DNA of 64,000 nucleotides from Bin125 sp026705025 (GTDB lineage: Bacteria; Chloroflexota; Dehalococcoidia; Bin125): positions 62,001 to 126,000 of the forward strand of contig JAPPBN010000003.1 in the NCBI GenBank assembly GCA_026705025.1, written 5' to 3'. The notes below the pieces were generated by a model. That model did no database searches and was not told the origin of the DNA. It saw only the letters and a list, made by a program, of their open reading frames with translations. Every line of letters begins with the position of its first letter. Position 1 is the stretch's first letter. The translations under genes and the position numbers were made by a program. Below, piece after piece: positions 42,837-50,997 of the stretch.

Positions 42837-44048
42837 TCAGTTTCGGAAAATGGCCGAGGAGATTGGGGCGGACGCGGGTCCGGCGGCGACGAGGCAGGTG
42901 TGAGCGCCCTCGACGGGATTGGATGAATCGCCCCGCAGCTGGCGGACCGCTTCTACTGCGAGATTGAAGCCGTGCGTGTAGGCCTCGGAGAGGTTCCCTC
43001 CCGAAGTGTTGATCGGGAAGGCGCCGGCGTTCGGAGCGGCGGGGTCTGCGACCTGTTTGGTCTCCAGCCGGCCGCCCTCGCAGAACGGTCCGCCTTCGCC
43101 GACCTCACAAAGTTTGTGATCTTCGAACGAGGTCAACACCTGTCCGGTGAAGTTCTCGTAGAACTGTCCGCAGTCGATGTCCTCGGGGCCCATACCGGCG
43201 GCGGAGTACAGGCGGTCGACCATTGTGGTGTAGTTGGAGCTCATGAAGTCGTCGTGCCAGAAGCCGTCGACGACGTTGCCCTGTCGGTGGCCGGAGCCCT
43301 GCACCGAGGCGGCGAGGTAGACCGGGTTGTCGGTGAAGTCGCGGGCGATCTCGGCGGTGGTGAGGATCATGGCGGCTGCGCCGTCGGTCTCGAGGCAGCA
43401 GTCGTAGAGGCGGTACGGGTCGGCGATCATGCGCGAATTCTGGTGATCTTCGAGGGTGATCGGGCGGCCGTTCATCACGGCTCGGGGATTGTTCTGGGCG
43501 TGCTTGTTCGCGGCGACGGCGATCTGGCCGAGCTGGGTTGAGGTGGTCCCGTACTCATACATGTGGCGTTGCATCTTCATCGCCAGGAACTGGGCCGGCG
43601 ACATCAAGCCCTGGGGGACATTGAAGGCGTACTGTCCGCGCAGGCGTCCGCCTCGGCGGGATAGGCCGAAGCGGCCAAACTCACCCTGTGCGAGGGCCCG
43701 ATACACGACAACGAAGTTCGCATAGCCCGCGGTGATTCCCGCTGCGGCATTGCCGATGGCGGCGCAGACGCCGCCGCCACCGCCTCCGTAGACCATCGAG
43801 GCGAATGCGTAGTGCGGCAGATCAAGCGCAGTCGAGAGGCGATTCGGGTCGTTGCGGTCGGCGGAGTAGGAGGAGAAGCCGTCGAGCATCCGCGGTTCGA
43901 GTCCGGCGTCGGCGCAGGCGGCGAGGATGGCTTCGAGGGCGAGGCGGAACTCGGGGCGTCCGATGCGTCCGTGCTTGGTGTATTCGGTTTCCCCGACGCC
44001 GATCACGGCGACCCTGTCGCGGATGTTGCGGTCGTATTCGTACGCCAT
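42837..44048 (-). CDS. Thiolase-like (SCP-x type) protein
   Basis: A 403-residue thiolase-fold protein of the COG0183 lipid-transfer/SCP-x group. It shows DRVAVIGVGETEYTKHG at the start, the glycine-rich GGGGGGVCAAIGNAAAG where the nucleophile normally lies, DIDCGQFYENFTGQVL, and NTSGGNLSEAYTHGFN with VRQLRGD. Such proteins usually work with a DUF35 partner, here encoded at 41296. The true start is ATG 44048; an upstream extension mirrors the divergent gene. Whether the Cys in G-V-C acts as the catalytic residue is unclear. Confidence 0.83.
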   Translation of the reverse strand: MAYEYDRNIRDRVAVIGVGETEYTKHGRIGRPEFRLALEAILAACADAGLEPRMLDGFSSYSADRNDPNRLSTALDLPHYAFASMVYGGGGGGVCAAIGNAAAGITAGYANFVVVYRALAQGEFGRFGLSRRGGRLRGQYAFNVPQGLMSPAQFLAMKMQRHMYEYGTTSTQLGQIAVAANKHAQNNPRAVMNGRPITLEDHQNSRMIADPYRLYDCCLETDGAAAMILTTAEIARDFTDNPVYLAASVQGSGHRQGNVVDGFWHDDFMSSNYTTMVDRLYSAAGMGPEDIDCGQFYENFTGQVLTSFEDHKLCEVGEGGPFCEGGRLETKQVADPAAPNAGAFPINTSGGNLSEAYTHGFNLAVEAVRQLRGDSSNPVEGAHTCLVAAGPASAPISSAIFRN

Positions 44049-44130
44049 GGTTGCCCCCCTCGCTGGGTTGAAGGCTAGGTGATCGCTGCGCCTATCCTCA
44101 GTGCGCCAATCACAGCAACAGGAGGCCACG

Positions 44131-45423
44131 ATGTCCGAATTCGCCGATCTTCCTTCCTCTAATCCCGCTTCGCTCGGTATTGACCCCGATCGTCTGGCTC
44201 GCACCGACGCGCGCATGGCTCAGGCCGTCGAGAACGGTGAGGTGCCCGGGGTGACGACGGTCCTGATCCGGCATGGACATGTGGCGCACGTCTCCTCGCA
44301 CGGCTACCTCGACGCCGAGCGTAGGAATCCGCTGCCGATCGATGCGCTGTTCCGGATGTATTCGCAGACCAAGCCGGTGACGGCGGCGCTGACGATGCAG
44401 TTGCAGGAAGAGGGCGTGTTCTACGTCGATGAGCCAATCACCAAGTGGCTGCCGGAATTCGAGAACCGGCAGGTGTTGGCACCCTTTGATCCGCCAAACA
44501 AGGTTCGCGGAGAGGGCCTGCTCATGGGCCAGACGGTGCCGATGGTTCGACAGATCACCATCCGCGACCTGCTGACGATGACCTCAGGTCTGCCGTCGTT
44601 CGGCAACATTCCGTCGGCGATGTTCCCGTTGCTCGAACCGGCATGGAGCGGGACTGAGTTTGGGATCACCAATCCCGGAGTAGTCGACACGTCAGTATCC
44701 GCGGAGCAGCGCGTGCTGCAGATGGCGCAGTTGCCCAACGCACGTCAGCCGGGCGCAGCATGGGAGTACGCGGCCGACTTTGATGTCCTGACGCTGCTGC
44801 TCGAACGCGCGACCGGACAGAATTTGGACGAGCTCTTCCAGGAGCGGATCTTCGGACCGCTCGGAGTCGAGGGCTGCGGCTTCTATTGTCCGCCTGGAGA
44901 CGCCGATCGTTTGGTCACCAACCATCACTGGTCCGAAGACGGCTCGCTCAATCCCGTTGAGCGGCCGGAGGACTCGCACAAGGTGCGAGAGTCGCTCGGC
45001 CAGCAGATTTCCGGGAACGGTCTGTACGGCGGCGTGTTGATGACCCCGGCGGCCTACACGCGATTCGCGGCGATGCTGCTCAACGGCGGCGAGTTGGACG
45101 GCGCGCGCGTGCTGGGTCGCAAGACGATCGAGCTGATGACCGCCAATCACCTTGGGGCGATTTGCGGTACCGAGATTGACCTGACCGGACCGGGGTTTGG
45201 ATTCGGATTCGGCTACGCGGTGCGCGACCGGATTGCGGGGACTGCGTATCCGGGCAGCGTCGGCACCTATGGATGGGGCGGCGCGGCAGGCACGTGGTTC
45301 TTCGTCGACCCGGCCGAGAACCTGGCCGGGCTGTTCTTCACGCACGTGTTCATGTACCAGTTCAACCCAGTCGCCTACCTGGAGACGGACTTCGAGAAGG
45401 GCGTCTACGAGGCGTTGATCTAG
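44131..45423 (+). CDS. Class C beta-lactamase-family serine hydrolase
   Basis: A 430-residue EstB/class C-type hydrolase. It has no signal peptide, so it is probably cytoplasmic. The catalytic S-Q-T-K is at 78-81 (FRMYSQTKPVT). The second motif reads Y-A-A near residue 222 instead of Y-x-N. TYGWGGAAGTWFFVDP near the C-terminus is the H/W-x-G-like third motif. AGGAGG precedes ATG 44131. Most members of this soluble group are esterases or peptidases. Its stop overlaps that of the converging gene. Confidence 0.85.
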   Translation: MSEFADLPSSNPASLGIDPDRLARTDARMAQAVENGEVPGVTTVLIRHGHVAHVSSHGYLDAERRNPLPIDALFRMYSQTKPVTAALTMQLQEEGVFYVDEPITKWLPEFENRQVLAPFDPPNKVRGEGLLMGQTVPMVRQITIRDLLTMTSGLPSFGNIPSAMFPLLEPAWSGTEFGITNPGVVDTSVSAEQRVLQMAQLPNARQPGAAWEYAADFDVLTLLLERATGQNLDELFQERIFGPLGVEGCGFYCPPGDADRLVTNHHWSEDGSLNPVERPEDSHKVRESLGQQISGNGLYGGVLMTPAAYTRFAAMLLNGGELDGARVLGRKTIELMTANHLGAICGTEIDLTGPGFGFGFGYAVRDRIAGTAYPGSVGTYGWGGAAGTWFFVDPAENLAGLFFTHVFMYQFNPVAYLETDFEKGVYEALI

Positions 45424-45866
45424 GATTCTTCGCGCTTCGGTAGTGATCGCCAGAGCGCCAGGGCCAGGAACGGGAGGATGATGACCTGTCCGTAGGCGCC
45501 GGGCGGGGGCTTGTCGATCTTGAGCGGTTTTGATCGGCCGATCAGGATGCGTCCGATGTTGTCGAGCAGGTTGATCAGCAGGATCAGGGGGATCAGGCCT
45601 CGGTATCGAAACAGCGCGAGCCAGGCGAGTCCGGCGAGGAGCAGCTGCTCGAGTCCCCACTGGGCGAAGATGGCGACGACGTTCTGTCCGCCCTCGACGT
45701 CGAGGTCGATGCCAGCGATGGAGTTCGCCCCGCCGTCCTTGCGGAAGACGTGAACAAGGCTGCGGAAGGTGATGACGAGGGAGAGGCAGAGGTAGAACTT
45801 GGTGACCCAGGGGTCGCCGCGATAGTGATGTACATCTGAGGGCAGGATTCCGCTGAGGCGTCGCAC
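45420..45866 (-). CDS. Small four-helix membrane protein, full-length copy
   Basis: A 148-residue membrane protein of no family I recognise, with hydrophobic segments near 23-40, 66-82, 88-104 and 123-140. It starts at GTG 45866, four bases after the ParE stop. The ribosome binding site GGAGGAG lies within the last ParE codons, so it is translated with the toxin-antitoxin pair. Its first ~56 residues (LPSDVHHYRGDPWVTKFYL core, then SLVITFRSLV) match the truncated reading frame at 46424. Confidence 0.72.
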   Translation of the reverse strand: MRRLSGILPSDVHHYRGDPWVTKFYLCLSLVITFRSLVHVFRKDGGANSIAGIDLDVEGGQNVVAIFAQWGLEQLLLAGLAWLALFRYRGLIPLILLINLLDNIGRILIGRSKPLKIDKPPPGAYGQVIILPFLALALWRSLPKREES

Positions 45867-45870
45867 CTGA

Positions 45871-46200
45871 CTACTCCTCCATGTCCTCGCGCAACGATGT
45901 GGGGATGTCGCGGGCGGTGTGCAGGACTCGCAGGATGTCGATTCGGTCCCCTCGTTCGGGGTAGAAGAAGAGGTAGGGAAGGCCCCTAACGGGCCATGAG
46001 CGAACATCGCGCACGCCGACTGTGGGGGCGAAGCGGGGCGATCCGCTGGCGGGAAACCGGCCGATGTGGTCAAACTCGGCTCTCAAGGCGCTGCTGAACG
46101 ACCTCGCGACATCGAAGGATGCTTCGGCGGTGTAGAAGTCAATGATGGATACGAGATCTCGCCGAGCACGTTCACTCAGGACGAGCGGCTTACGTGCCAC
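45871..46200 (-). CDS. parE: ParE/RelE-family toxin
   Basis: A 109-residue toxin of the RelE/ParE fold. It has LSERARRDLVSIIDFYTAE at the N-terminus, GSPRFAPTVGVRDVRSWPV in the middle and YLFFYPERGDRIDILRVLHTARD at the C-terminus, cited by the L-F-F-Y, I-D-I-L-R-V-L-H-x-A-R-D core. ParE proteins poison gyrase, RelE proteins cleave mRNA; the sequence looks closer to ParE. It overlaps the antitoxin gene by 25 nt. Confidence 0.9.
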   Translation of the reverse strand: MARKPLVLSERARRDLVSIIDFYTAEASFDVARSFSSALRAEFDHIGRFPASGSPRFAPTVGVRDVRSWPVRGLPYLFFYPERGDRIDILRVLHTARDIPTSLREDMEE

Positions 46201-46436
46201 TGTTGCTCCGCCCGGTCGATGCGCGCGAGGATCTCGTCGAAGAACGCGTCATCGGCGACAACCGCCGATGGCGAGTTGACGCCCTCCATGATCAGATCAC
46301 GCAGGTGCTGGCGATCTCGTTCGAGTTGCACCAAGTTGCGGATGTAGTCGCTACACGATTCCAAGCCGCGTTCGGCGACCTGCCGGTCGACAAAGGACCT
46401 GAGTTCATCGGAGAGATTGACACTCAAGGCGGGCAT
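46176..46436 (-). CDS. parD: ParD-like ribbon-helix-helix antitoxin
   Basis: An 86-residue antitoxin. The N-terminus ALSVNLSDELRSFVDRQVAE followed by YIRNLVQLERDR is the ribbon-helix-helix pattern of CopG/ParD proteins. The acidic C-terminal part would wrap the toxin. Antitoxin-first order and the overlap with parE are standard. Its start overlaps the end of a truncated membrane-gene frame by 13 nt. Confidence 0.9.
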   Translation of the reverse strand: MPALSVNLSDELRSFVDRQVAERGLESCSDYIRNLVQLERDRQHLRDLIMEGVNSPSAVVADDAFFDEILARIDRAEQQWHVSRSS

Positions 46437-46678
46437 GTCGTCATGCTACTCCAAATCGCCGATGGTTCGGGCTGGGAACATCTAGGCGGGTTGCGCCTTG
46501 AGGCCTGTTTATCGAGGTCGAGGTCGACGACTGAGGCGGCGCCTCTGTTCTCCTGGAAGACATAGACGAGGCTGCGGAATGTGATCACGAGGGAGAGGAA
46601 CAGGTAGAACCTGGCGACCCAGGGGGCGCCACCGTAGGTGTGAGTGTTAACCGGCAGGATGGCGCGGAGTTGACGCAT
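46424..46678 (-). pseudogene. Truncated copy of the adjacent membrane protein gene
   Basis: An 84-residue frame from ATG 46678. Its first ~56 residues closely match the start of the full-length membrane protein at 45420 (shared PWV-x-x-FYL, SLVITFRSLV-x-VF). Similarity then stops near 46511, and the last ~28 residues are unrelated. It ends 13 nt inside the antitoxin gene. The nucleotide match is clear but not identical, so the duplication is not recent. It could serve as a leader frame for the toxin-antitoxin operon, or simply be a remnant. Confidence 0.7.
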
Positions 46679-46797
46679 GTGTCATGACCTTCCTGCCATT
46701 CGGGTGTGTCTCACAAGAGAGCGTTCCACTGCTGGCCGTGGGATGCAATCGGTACTCTCTCTCCAGATCGACGCTGATTTCGGGAACAGGGGCGGCC

Positions 46798-47655
46798 ATG
46801 CAGGAATTTGCAGGTAAGACGGCGGTGGTAACAGGCGCTGCCTCGGGAATGGGGCTTTCCATGTCGCGCCGCTTCGCGGCCGAGGGCATGAACGTGGTCC
46901 TGGCTGACATCGAAGAGTCCGCACTTCAAGCGCAAGTTGCTCAGCTCATGAGCGAAGGAAGCGCCGTGCTCGGGGTGACGACAGACACCATGCAACGCGC
47001 CTCAGTGGAGGAGCTTCGCGATCGCGCGATCGACCACTTTGGGAACATTCACCTCCTGTGCAATAACGCCGGGGTGACCGGCCTGGACGATGCGGTCGGC
47101 GTGATTGGCGGCGTGAACCTGACCTGGGACGTTCCCCTGAACACATGGGAGTGGGTGATGGGGGTCAACTTCTGGGGAGTCCTGTATGGAATTCAGGCGT
47201 TCGTGCCGCACATGCTGGCGCACCACGAGGAAGGACACGTGGTCAACACCGCTTCGCTGGCGGGCCTCTTGCCGGGCGGAAGCGCCTACAGCGTATCGAA
47301 GCATGCGGTGCTGGCGCTCACCGAGGGGCTGTATCAGCAGTTCGAGCACATCGGGGCCAACCTGAGCGCGTCGGCGCTGTGTCCTGGGGTGGTGCGAACC
47401 AACCTGCATCGAGCCGAGCGCAATCGACCGAGGGATCTGGGGGAGAGGTTGATGGAGGTTCCAAATGAGATGGCCGAGAGCATCGAAGGGTTCATGGCGA
47501 CGGCGATGGATCCGGAGGACATTGCGGACCAAGTCGTGGAGGCGATCATCGAGCGGCGATGTTACATCTTGCCGCATGTCGAAGAGGACGACTCAATCCG
47601 CGGGCGGACGGAGTATGTGCTTGCAAGGGGAGCTCCGTTTCCGATCCCGCTTTAG
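46798..47655 (+). CDS. Short-chain dehydrogenase/reductase
   Basis: A classical NAD(P)-dependent SDR of 285 residues. It shows the cofactor motif TGAASGMG (12-19), LCNNAGVTG and the catalytic Y-S-V-S-K, with Ser in NTASLAG. ATG 46798 gives the standard start; the longer frame upstream is unlikely. The stretch GGVNLTWDVPLNTWEWVMGVN fits the usual N-x-W-x-V/N-x-x-G region. The substrate is unknown. It converges with the enolase-superfamily gene, stops overlapping by 4 nt. Confidence 0.92.
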   Translation: MQEFAGKTAVVTGAASGMGLSMSRRFAAEGMNVVLADIEESALQAQVAQLMSEGSAVLGVTTDTMQRASVEELRDRAIDHFGNIHLLCNNAGVTGLDDAVGVIGGVNLTWDVPLNTWEWVMGVNFWGVLYGIQAFVPHMLAHHEEGHVVNTASLAGLLPGGSAYSVSKHAVLALTEGLYQQFEHIGANLSASALCPGVVRTNLHRAERNRPRDLGERLMEVPNEMAESIEGFMATAMDPEDIADQVVEAIIERRCYILPHVEEDDSIRGRTEYVLARGAPFPIPL

Positions 47656-48824
47656 TCACCGATCGTCCGAGTGGGGAAGTCTCGCGCCGGATGGCCTTTG
47701 AGGACGTCTTCGTCGAGGTCGATTCCGAGGCCGGGGTTTGTGGGGAGCTGGATGTGGCTGTCTTCGACCTCGAAGGCGGGGGTGGCGGCTTGCTGTCCCC
47801 AGGGTTCGAAGTTGACGAAGTACTCGGTGATGATGAAGTTGGGCATGGTGGCGGCGGCGTTGAGGGTTGACGCGAGGGCCATCGTCGTGGAGTTGTAGTT
47901 GTGCGGGGCGACGGCGACGAAGTAGATCTCGGCCATGGCGGCGATTTCGGTCAGCTCCTTGATTCCGCCGACATTGGCCACGTCGGGGTTGATGATGTCG
48001 GCGGCGCGCTGCTCGAAGGCCTCGCGGAACTCGAACTTGGTGTAGAGCTCCTCGCCGGTGACGGTGGGAATGTTGATCTGCGCGGTGGCGGCGGCGAGCG
48101 CGGTCATGTTTTCGGCCCAGACCGGCTCCTCGAACCAGAACGGTTCATATTCCTCGACCATCTTCGAGAGTCGGACCGCGTTGGAGGGGCTCAGCCGTCG
48201 GTGGATCTCGAGCAGCACGTCGACGTCGGGGCCGACGGCTTCGCGGACGGCGCGGACGCGCTCGGCAGCGAGGCGGAGTTCGTTCATTCCCACGTAGCTG
48301 CGCCACTTGCCGGGAACGGGATCGAACTTGAGCGCCGTGAAGCCGCGCTCAACCATCGCCCGCGCGCGGGCCTGCAGTTCCTCGAGGTCGTCCATCTTGG
48401 CCCAGCCGTTGGCGTAGACGCGGAGCCGGTCGCGCACAGCTCCGCCGAGGAGCTGGTGGACGGGCATGCCGGCTCGCTTGCCGGCCAGGTCCCACATGGC
48501 CTGCTCGACGCCGGAGATGGCGGAGTAGAGATCCATCGCGCCCCGGCGGTTGCCGAAGTCGTTGTGAATCGCGTCGGTCCAGGGCTTGATCCGGGCAGAG
48601 TCCCAGCCGATGATGTAGCGCCGCATGGCCTCGAGGTGGGCCGTGATCTGGATGTCGCGGTCGGACTGGGTGTAGCACTCGCCCCAGCCGTGCAGCCCGT
48701 CGGCGGTTTCGAGTCGGACGAAGCAGAGGTTCTTGCCGGCGATGTAGCGGTCGGGCTGGCCGGTGTCGGGCGCGGTGGGGTGGATCAGGTAGTAGCGCAG
48801 GTCGACGATGGTCGAGTCGGACAT
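47652..48824 (-). CDS. Enolase-superfamily (mandelate racemase/galactonate dehydratase-like) enzyme
   Basis: A 390-residue sugar-acid dehydratase-like enzyme. The capping domain precedes a barrel with ALKFDPVP, VDVLLEIHRRLS, PFWFEEPVW, VTGEELYTKFEF and VAPHNYNS, which supply the metal and acid/base residues. The first metal-ligand position, usually Asp in the galactonate dehydratase group (D-x-H), reads Glu (E-I-H) here by eye. Expansions of this superfamily occur in SAR202-type Chloroflexota. Confidence 0.88.
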   Translation of the reverse strand: MSDSTIVDLRYYLIHPTAPDTGQPDRYIAGKNLCFVRLETADGLHGWGECYTQSDRDIQITAHLEAMRRYIIGWDSARIKPWTDAIHNDFGNRRGAMDLYSAISGVEQAMWDLAGKRAGMPVHQLLGGAVRDRLRVYANGWAKMDDLEELQARARAMVERGFTALKFDPVPGKWRSYVGMNELRLAAERVRAVREAVGPDVDVLLEIHRRLSPSNAVRLSKMVEEYEPFWFEEPVWAENMTALAAATAQINIPTVTGEELYTKFEFREAFEQRAADIINPDVANVGGIKELTEIAAMAEIYFVAVAPHNYNSTTMALASTLNAAATMPNFIITEYFVNFEPWGQQAATPAFEVEDSHIQLPTNPGLGIDLDEDVLKGHPARDFPTRTIGD

Positions 48825-48842
48825 TAAGTAGCTCGCAATCAG

Positions 48843-48870
48843 TGAGGGGTCGGCGTGCGCCGACCCCTCA
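48843..48870. terminator. Perfect 13 bp hairpin between two minus-strand genes
   Basis: TGAGGGGTCGGCG, two bases, exact complement. It lies after the stop of the vWA gene and before the next gene. It may end the vWA transcript, but no T-run follows on either strand, so intrinsic termination is uncertain. Confidence 0.5.
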
Positions 48871-48910
48871 CATCATCGCGCGGCGGACCGTTGGCGGCTA
48901 GTTGCCCCGC

Positions 48911-50761
48911 TTAGCGCGAGTAGCCGGGGTCCTCCGATTCGTACTCTTCGGCGATGGCGCCCATGGCGACGAGGAGTCTCGCGAAGTCATCCCCTGCCTG
49001 GGTGTTGAGGATGTCGGTTGGCAGTTCTTCGAACCAGTAGGCGATCTCGTCCAGGTGGTCGGCGGCCAGGTTCATCGTTTCTTCGCTGAGGCCGTCCTGG
49101 CCGAACCAGCTGTAGCGATCGGCGGCGAGCGCAACGACTGAGCCGAGGTCCAGCATGGCGTCGTCGCCGAAGCGCGAAATGCCGGAAACCATCTGAATCT
49201 GCTGGCGATTGGATTCGCCGGACATCGGAGTAAGCCAGCGCAGTTCGACCTCGCCGAGGTCAACGACGCCATCGCGGATTGCCGCGTCGCTCAACTCAAC
49301 CTCGAAGAACATGGTGGTGGCGGATCCCATCGGGATTTCTGCGAACTCCTTGCGATCCTGCTCGAAGTTACGGTCGGCAGTGACGCGGTTCTCGTAGCCG
49401 ACGAGTCGCCAGGCAACGACCGACTCGTTGTTCCACCGGACCTGGGCGCGAGCCTGGTCGGCGAAGGGAATCGAGAGCGCCAGCCAGTTCTCCCGACTGA
49501 AGGTTGAACGGGCCTGGCCAACGTCCTGCAGGTAGCGGTACCAGCCGTTGCCGTGCTGGGCGAGCTGCTCAAGCAGAACGTCGTTGTAGTTGGCGATGCC
49601 GACGCCGACCGTGATCAGACGGAGCGGGTTGCTGTCATCGCGGTCCTCGGCCGTCCGCAGGATGGCGAACGGGTCGGTAGCGTCGACGTTGGCGACGCCG
49701 TCGGACATGAGGATCACGTAGTTGTGGGCGTTGGGTCGTTCGCGACGGATCTCATCTGCAAATCGGACGCCACGGTTGAGGCCGGCCTGGACATTGGTTG
49801 AGCCGGTTGGTCCGAGCCGGTCGATGATTCTCCTGACGTCGCGATCGTCAGGACGCTGATGAGACTCGCTGGCGACGATGTTGTCGGAGAAGAGCACGAC
49901 TGCGATACGGTCGTCCGAGCTCAGTCCGCGGCGGATCGATTCTGCCGCCGCGCGGGCGATCTCGACACGATTGCCTTCCTGCATCGAGCCGGATGCGTCG
50001 AGCACCAGCGTCACGTTGAGCGGCGTGTTGTCGACGAACTCGGGCGCCTGGGTGGCGATGCGGACGAGATGCAGATCATCGTGCAGGGGGTGTTTGAGGA
50101 TATCGGTGGTGACGGCGAAGCTGTCATCGACCTCGGGGAGGTCGTAGTTGTAGCTGAACGCGTTGATCCATTCCTCGGCTCGTACAGAAGCGGGCTCAAT
50201 GGCGTATCCGGCTTCGACCCAGTTGAGGGCGAGGAAGTACGAGGTGCGGTCAACGTCGAGGGAGAACGTGGAAGTGTCATCGTCGACGGTTTCGCGCCAG
50301 CCGATGGTTGGGTAATCCTCGAAGTTGGTCGCTCCCGGCAGCGCGCGGCGGGGAGTCTGGCGTGTTTCGCTCGAGTGCTGTTGTTGTTGGCGGGATCTGG
50401 AGCGCGAGCTGTCGGCGGACGCCTGCTGCTCCTGCTCCTGCTCCATCGCTTCCTGCTCTTGCTCGGCCTCCTGGTACTCGACGGCGGCCTGCTGAGCCTG
50501 TTGTTGCGCCGCCTGTTGTTGGTATTCGACTTCTTCCTGTTGCTGCATTGCTTCCTGTTGTGCCTGCTGTTCCTGCTGTTGCTGTTCGGCCTGCGTCACG
50601 GCTTGCTCAACGCGGGTTGGCTGTTCGCTTTCAGCCTGTTGCGCGTCGTCGCTGCAGGCGACGGACAACACTGCGCCGGCTGCAATGGCCAGCATGATCA
50701 GCGGTGGGGCGAGGATGCGTATCCACCTGCCGATCTTCACTCGACTCTGGTTCTGGGTCAC
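48911..50761 (-). CDS. vWA-domain lipoprotein, YfbK-like
   Basis: A 616-residue secreted protein. A signal segment (about 12-35) ends LSVAC, a near-lipobox with Ser at -3. Next comes about 100 residues dominated by Gln and Glu. The YfbK-type N-domain follows (YPTIGWRETVDDDTSTFSLD, cited by D-D-D-T-S-T-F-S-L-D), then a von Willebrand A domain with the MIDAS motif D-A-S-G-S and a C-terminal DUF3520-like part. GTG 50761 has AGGAGG at ideal spacing. It is probably a surface adhesion or scaffold protein. Confidence 0.85.
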   Translation of the reverse strand: MTQNQSRVKIGRWIRILAPPLIMLAIAAGAVLSVACSDDAQQAESEQPTRVEQAVTQAEQQQQEQQAQQEAMQQQEEVEYQQQAAQQQAQQAAVEYQEAEQEQEAMEQEQEQQASADSSRSRSRQQQQHSSETRQTPRRALPGATNFEDYPTIGWRETVDDDTSTFSLDVDRTSYFLALNWVEAGYAIEPASVRAEEWINAFSYNYDLPEVDDSFAVTTDILKHPLHDDLHLVRIATQAPEFVDNTPLNVTLVLDASGSMQEGNRVEIARAAAESIRRGLSSDDRIAVVLFSDNIVASESHQRPDDRDVRRIIDRLGPTGSTNVQAGLNRGVRFADEIRRERPNAHNYVILMSDGVANVDATDPFAILRTAEDRDDSNPLRLITVGVGIANYNDVLLEQLAQHGNGWYRYLQDVGQARSTFSRENWLALSIPFADQARAQVRWNNESVVAWRLVGYENRVTADRNFEQDRKEFAEIPMGSATTMFFEVELSDAAIRDGVVDLGEVELRWLTPMSGESNRQQIQMVSGISRFGDDAMLDLGSVVALAADRYSWFGQDGLSEETMNLAADHLDEIAYWFEELPTDILNTQAGDDFARLLVAMGAIAEEYESEDPGYSR

Positions 50762-50869
50762 GTGGTCCTCCTGACCGACTACTTCGGGGCGACAGATTGA
50801 CGACCGGCTGTCGACCCGTTGGAGAGCTAGACGATGTAAACCAGGCAATAGTTCCCGGAGACCGATGAT

Positions 50870-50941
50870 GGGCCCTCACCCCTGCCCTCCACCTACGCGG
50901 GGACAAGTTCTCTCCCTCGGGGAGAGGGGTCGGAGGGGGAT
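50870..50941 (+). repeat. Dispersed palindromic repeat, family A copy 3 (interrupted)
   Basis: The GGGCCCTCACCCC start and the CTCTCCC/GGGAGAG hairpin (50910-50926) are separated by about 20 extra bases. The tail reads GGGGTCGGAGGGGGATC. It lies between the divergent vWA and ThuA-like genes, so it is in or near their promoters. Confidence 0.7.
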
Positions 50942-50997
50942 CTTGGTTGGCCTATCATTTGGCCATCGTTCGATGCTGAACCTGAAATGAGGTCGAC

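Noticed and set aside
45867..46073. N-terminal extension of the membrane gene through parE
   Set aside because: It reads parE in another frame. The GTG at 45866 with a ribosome binding site and homology to the truncated copy fix the start.
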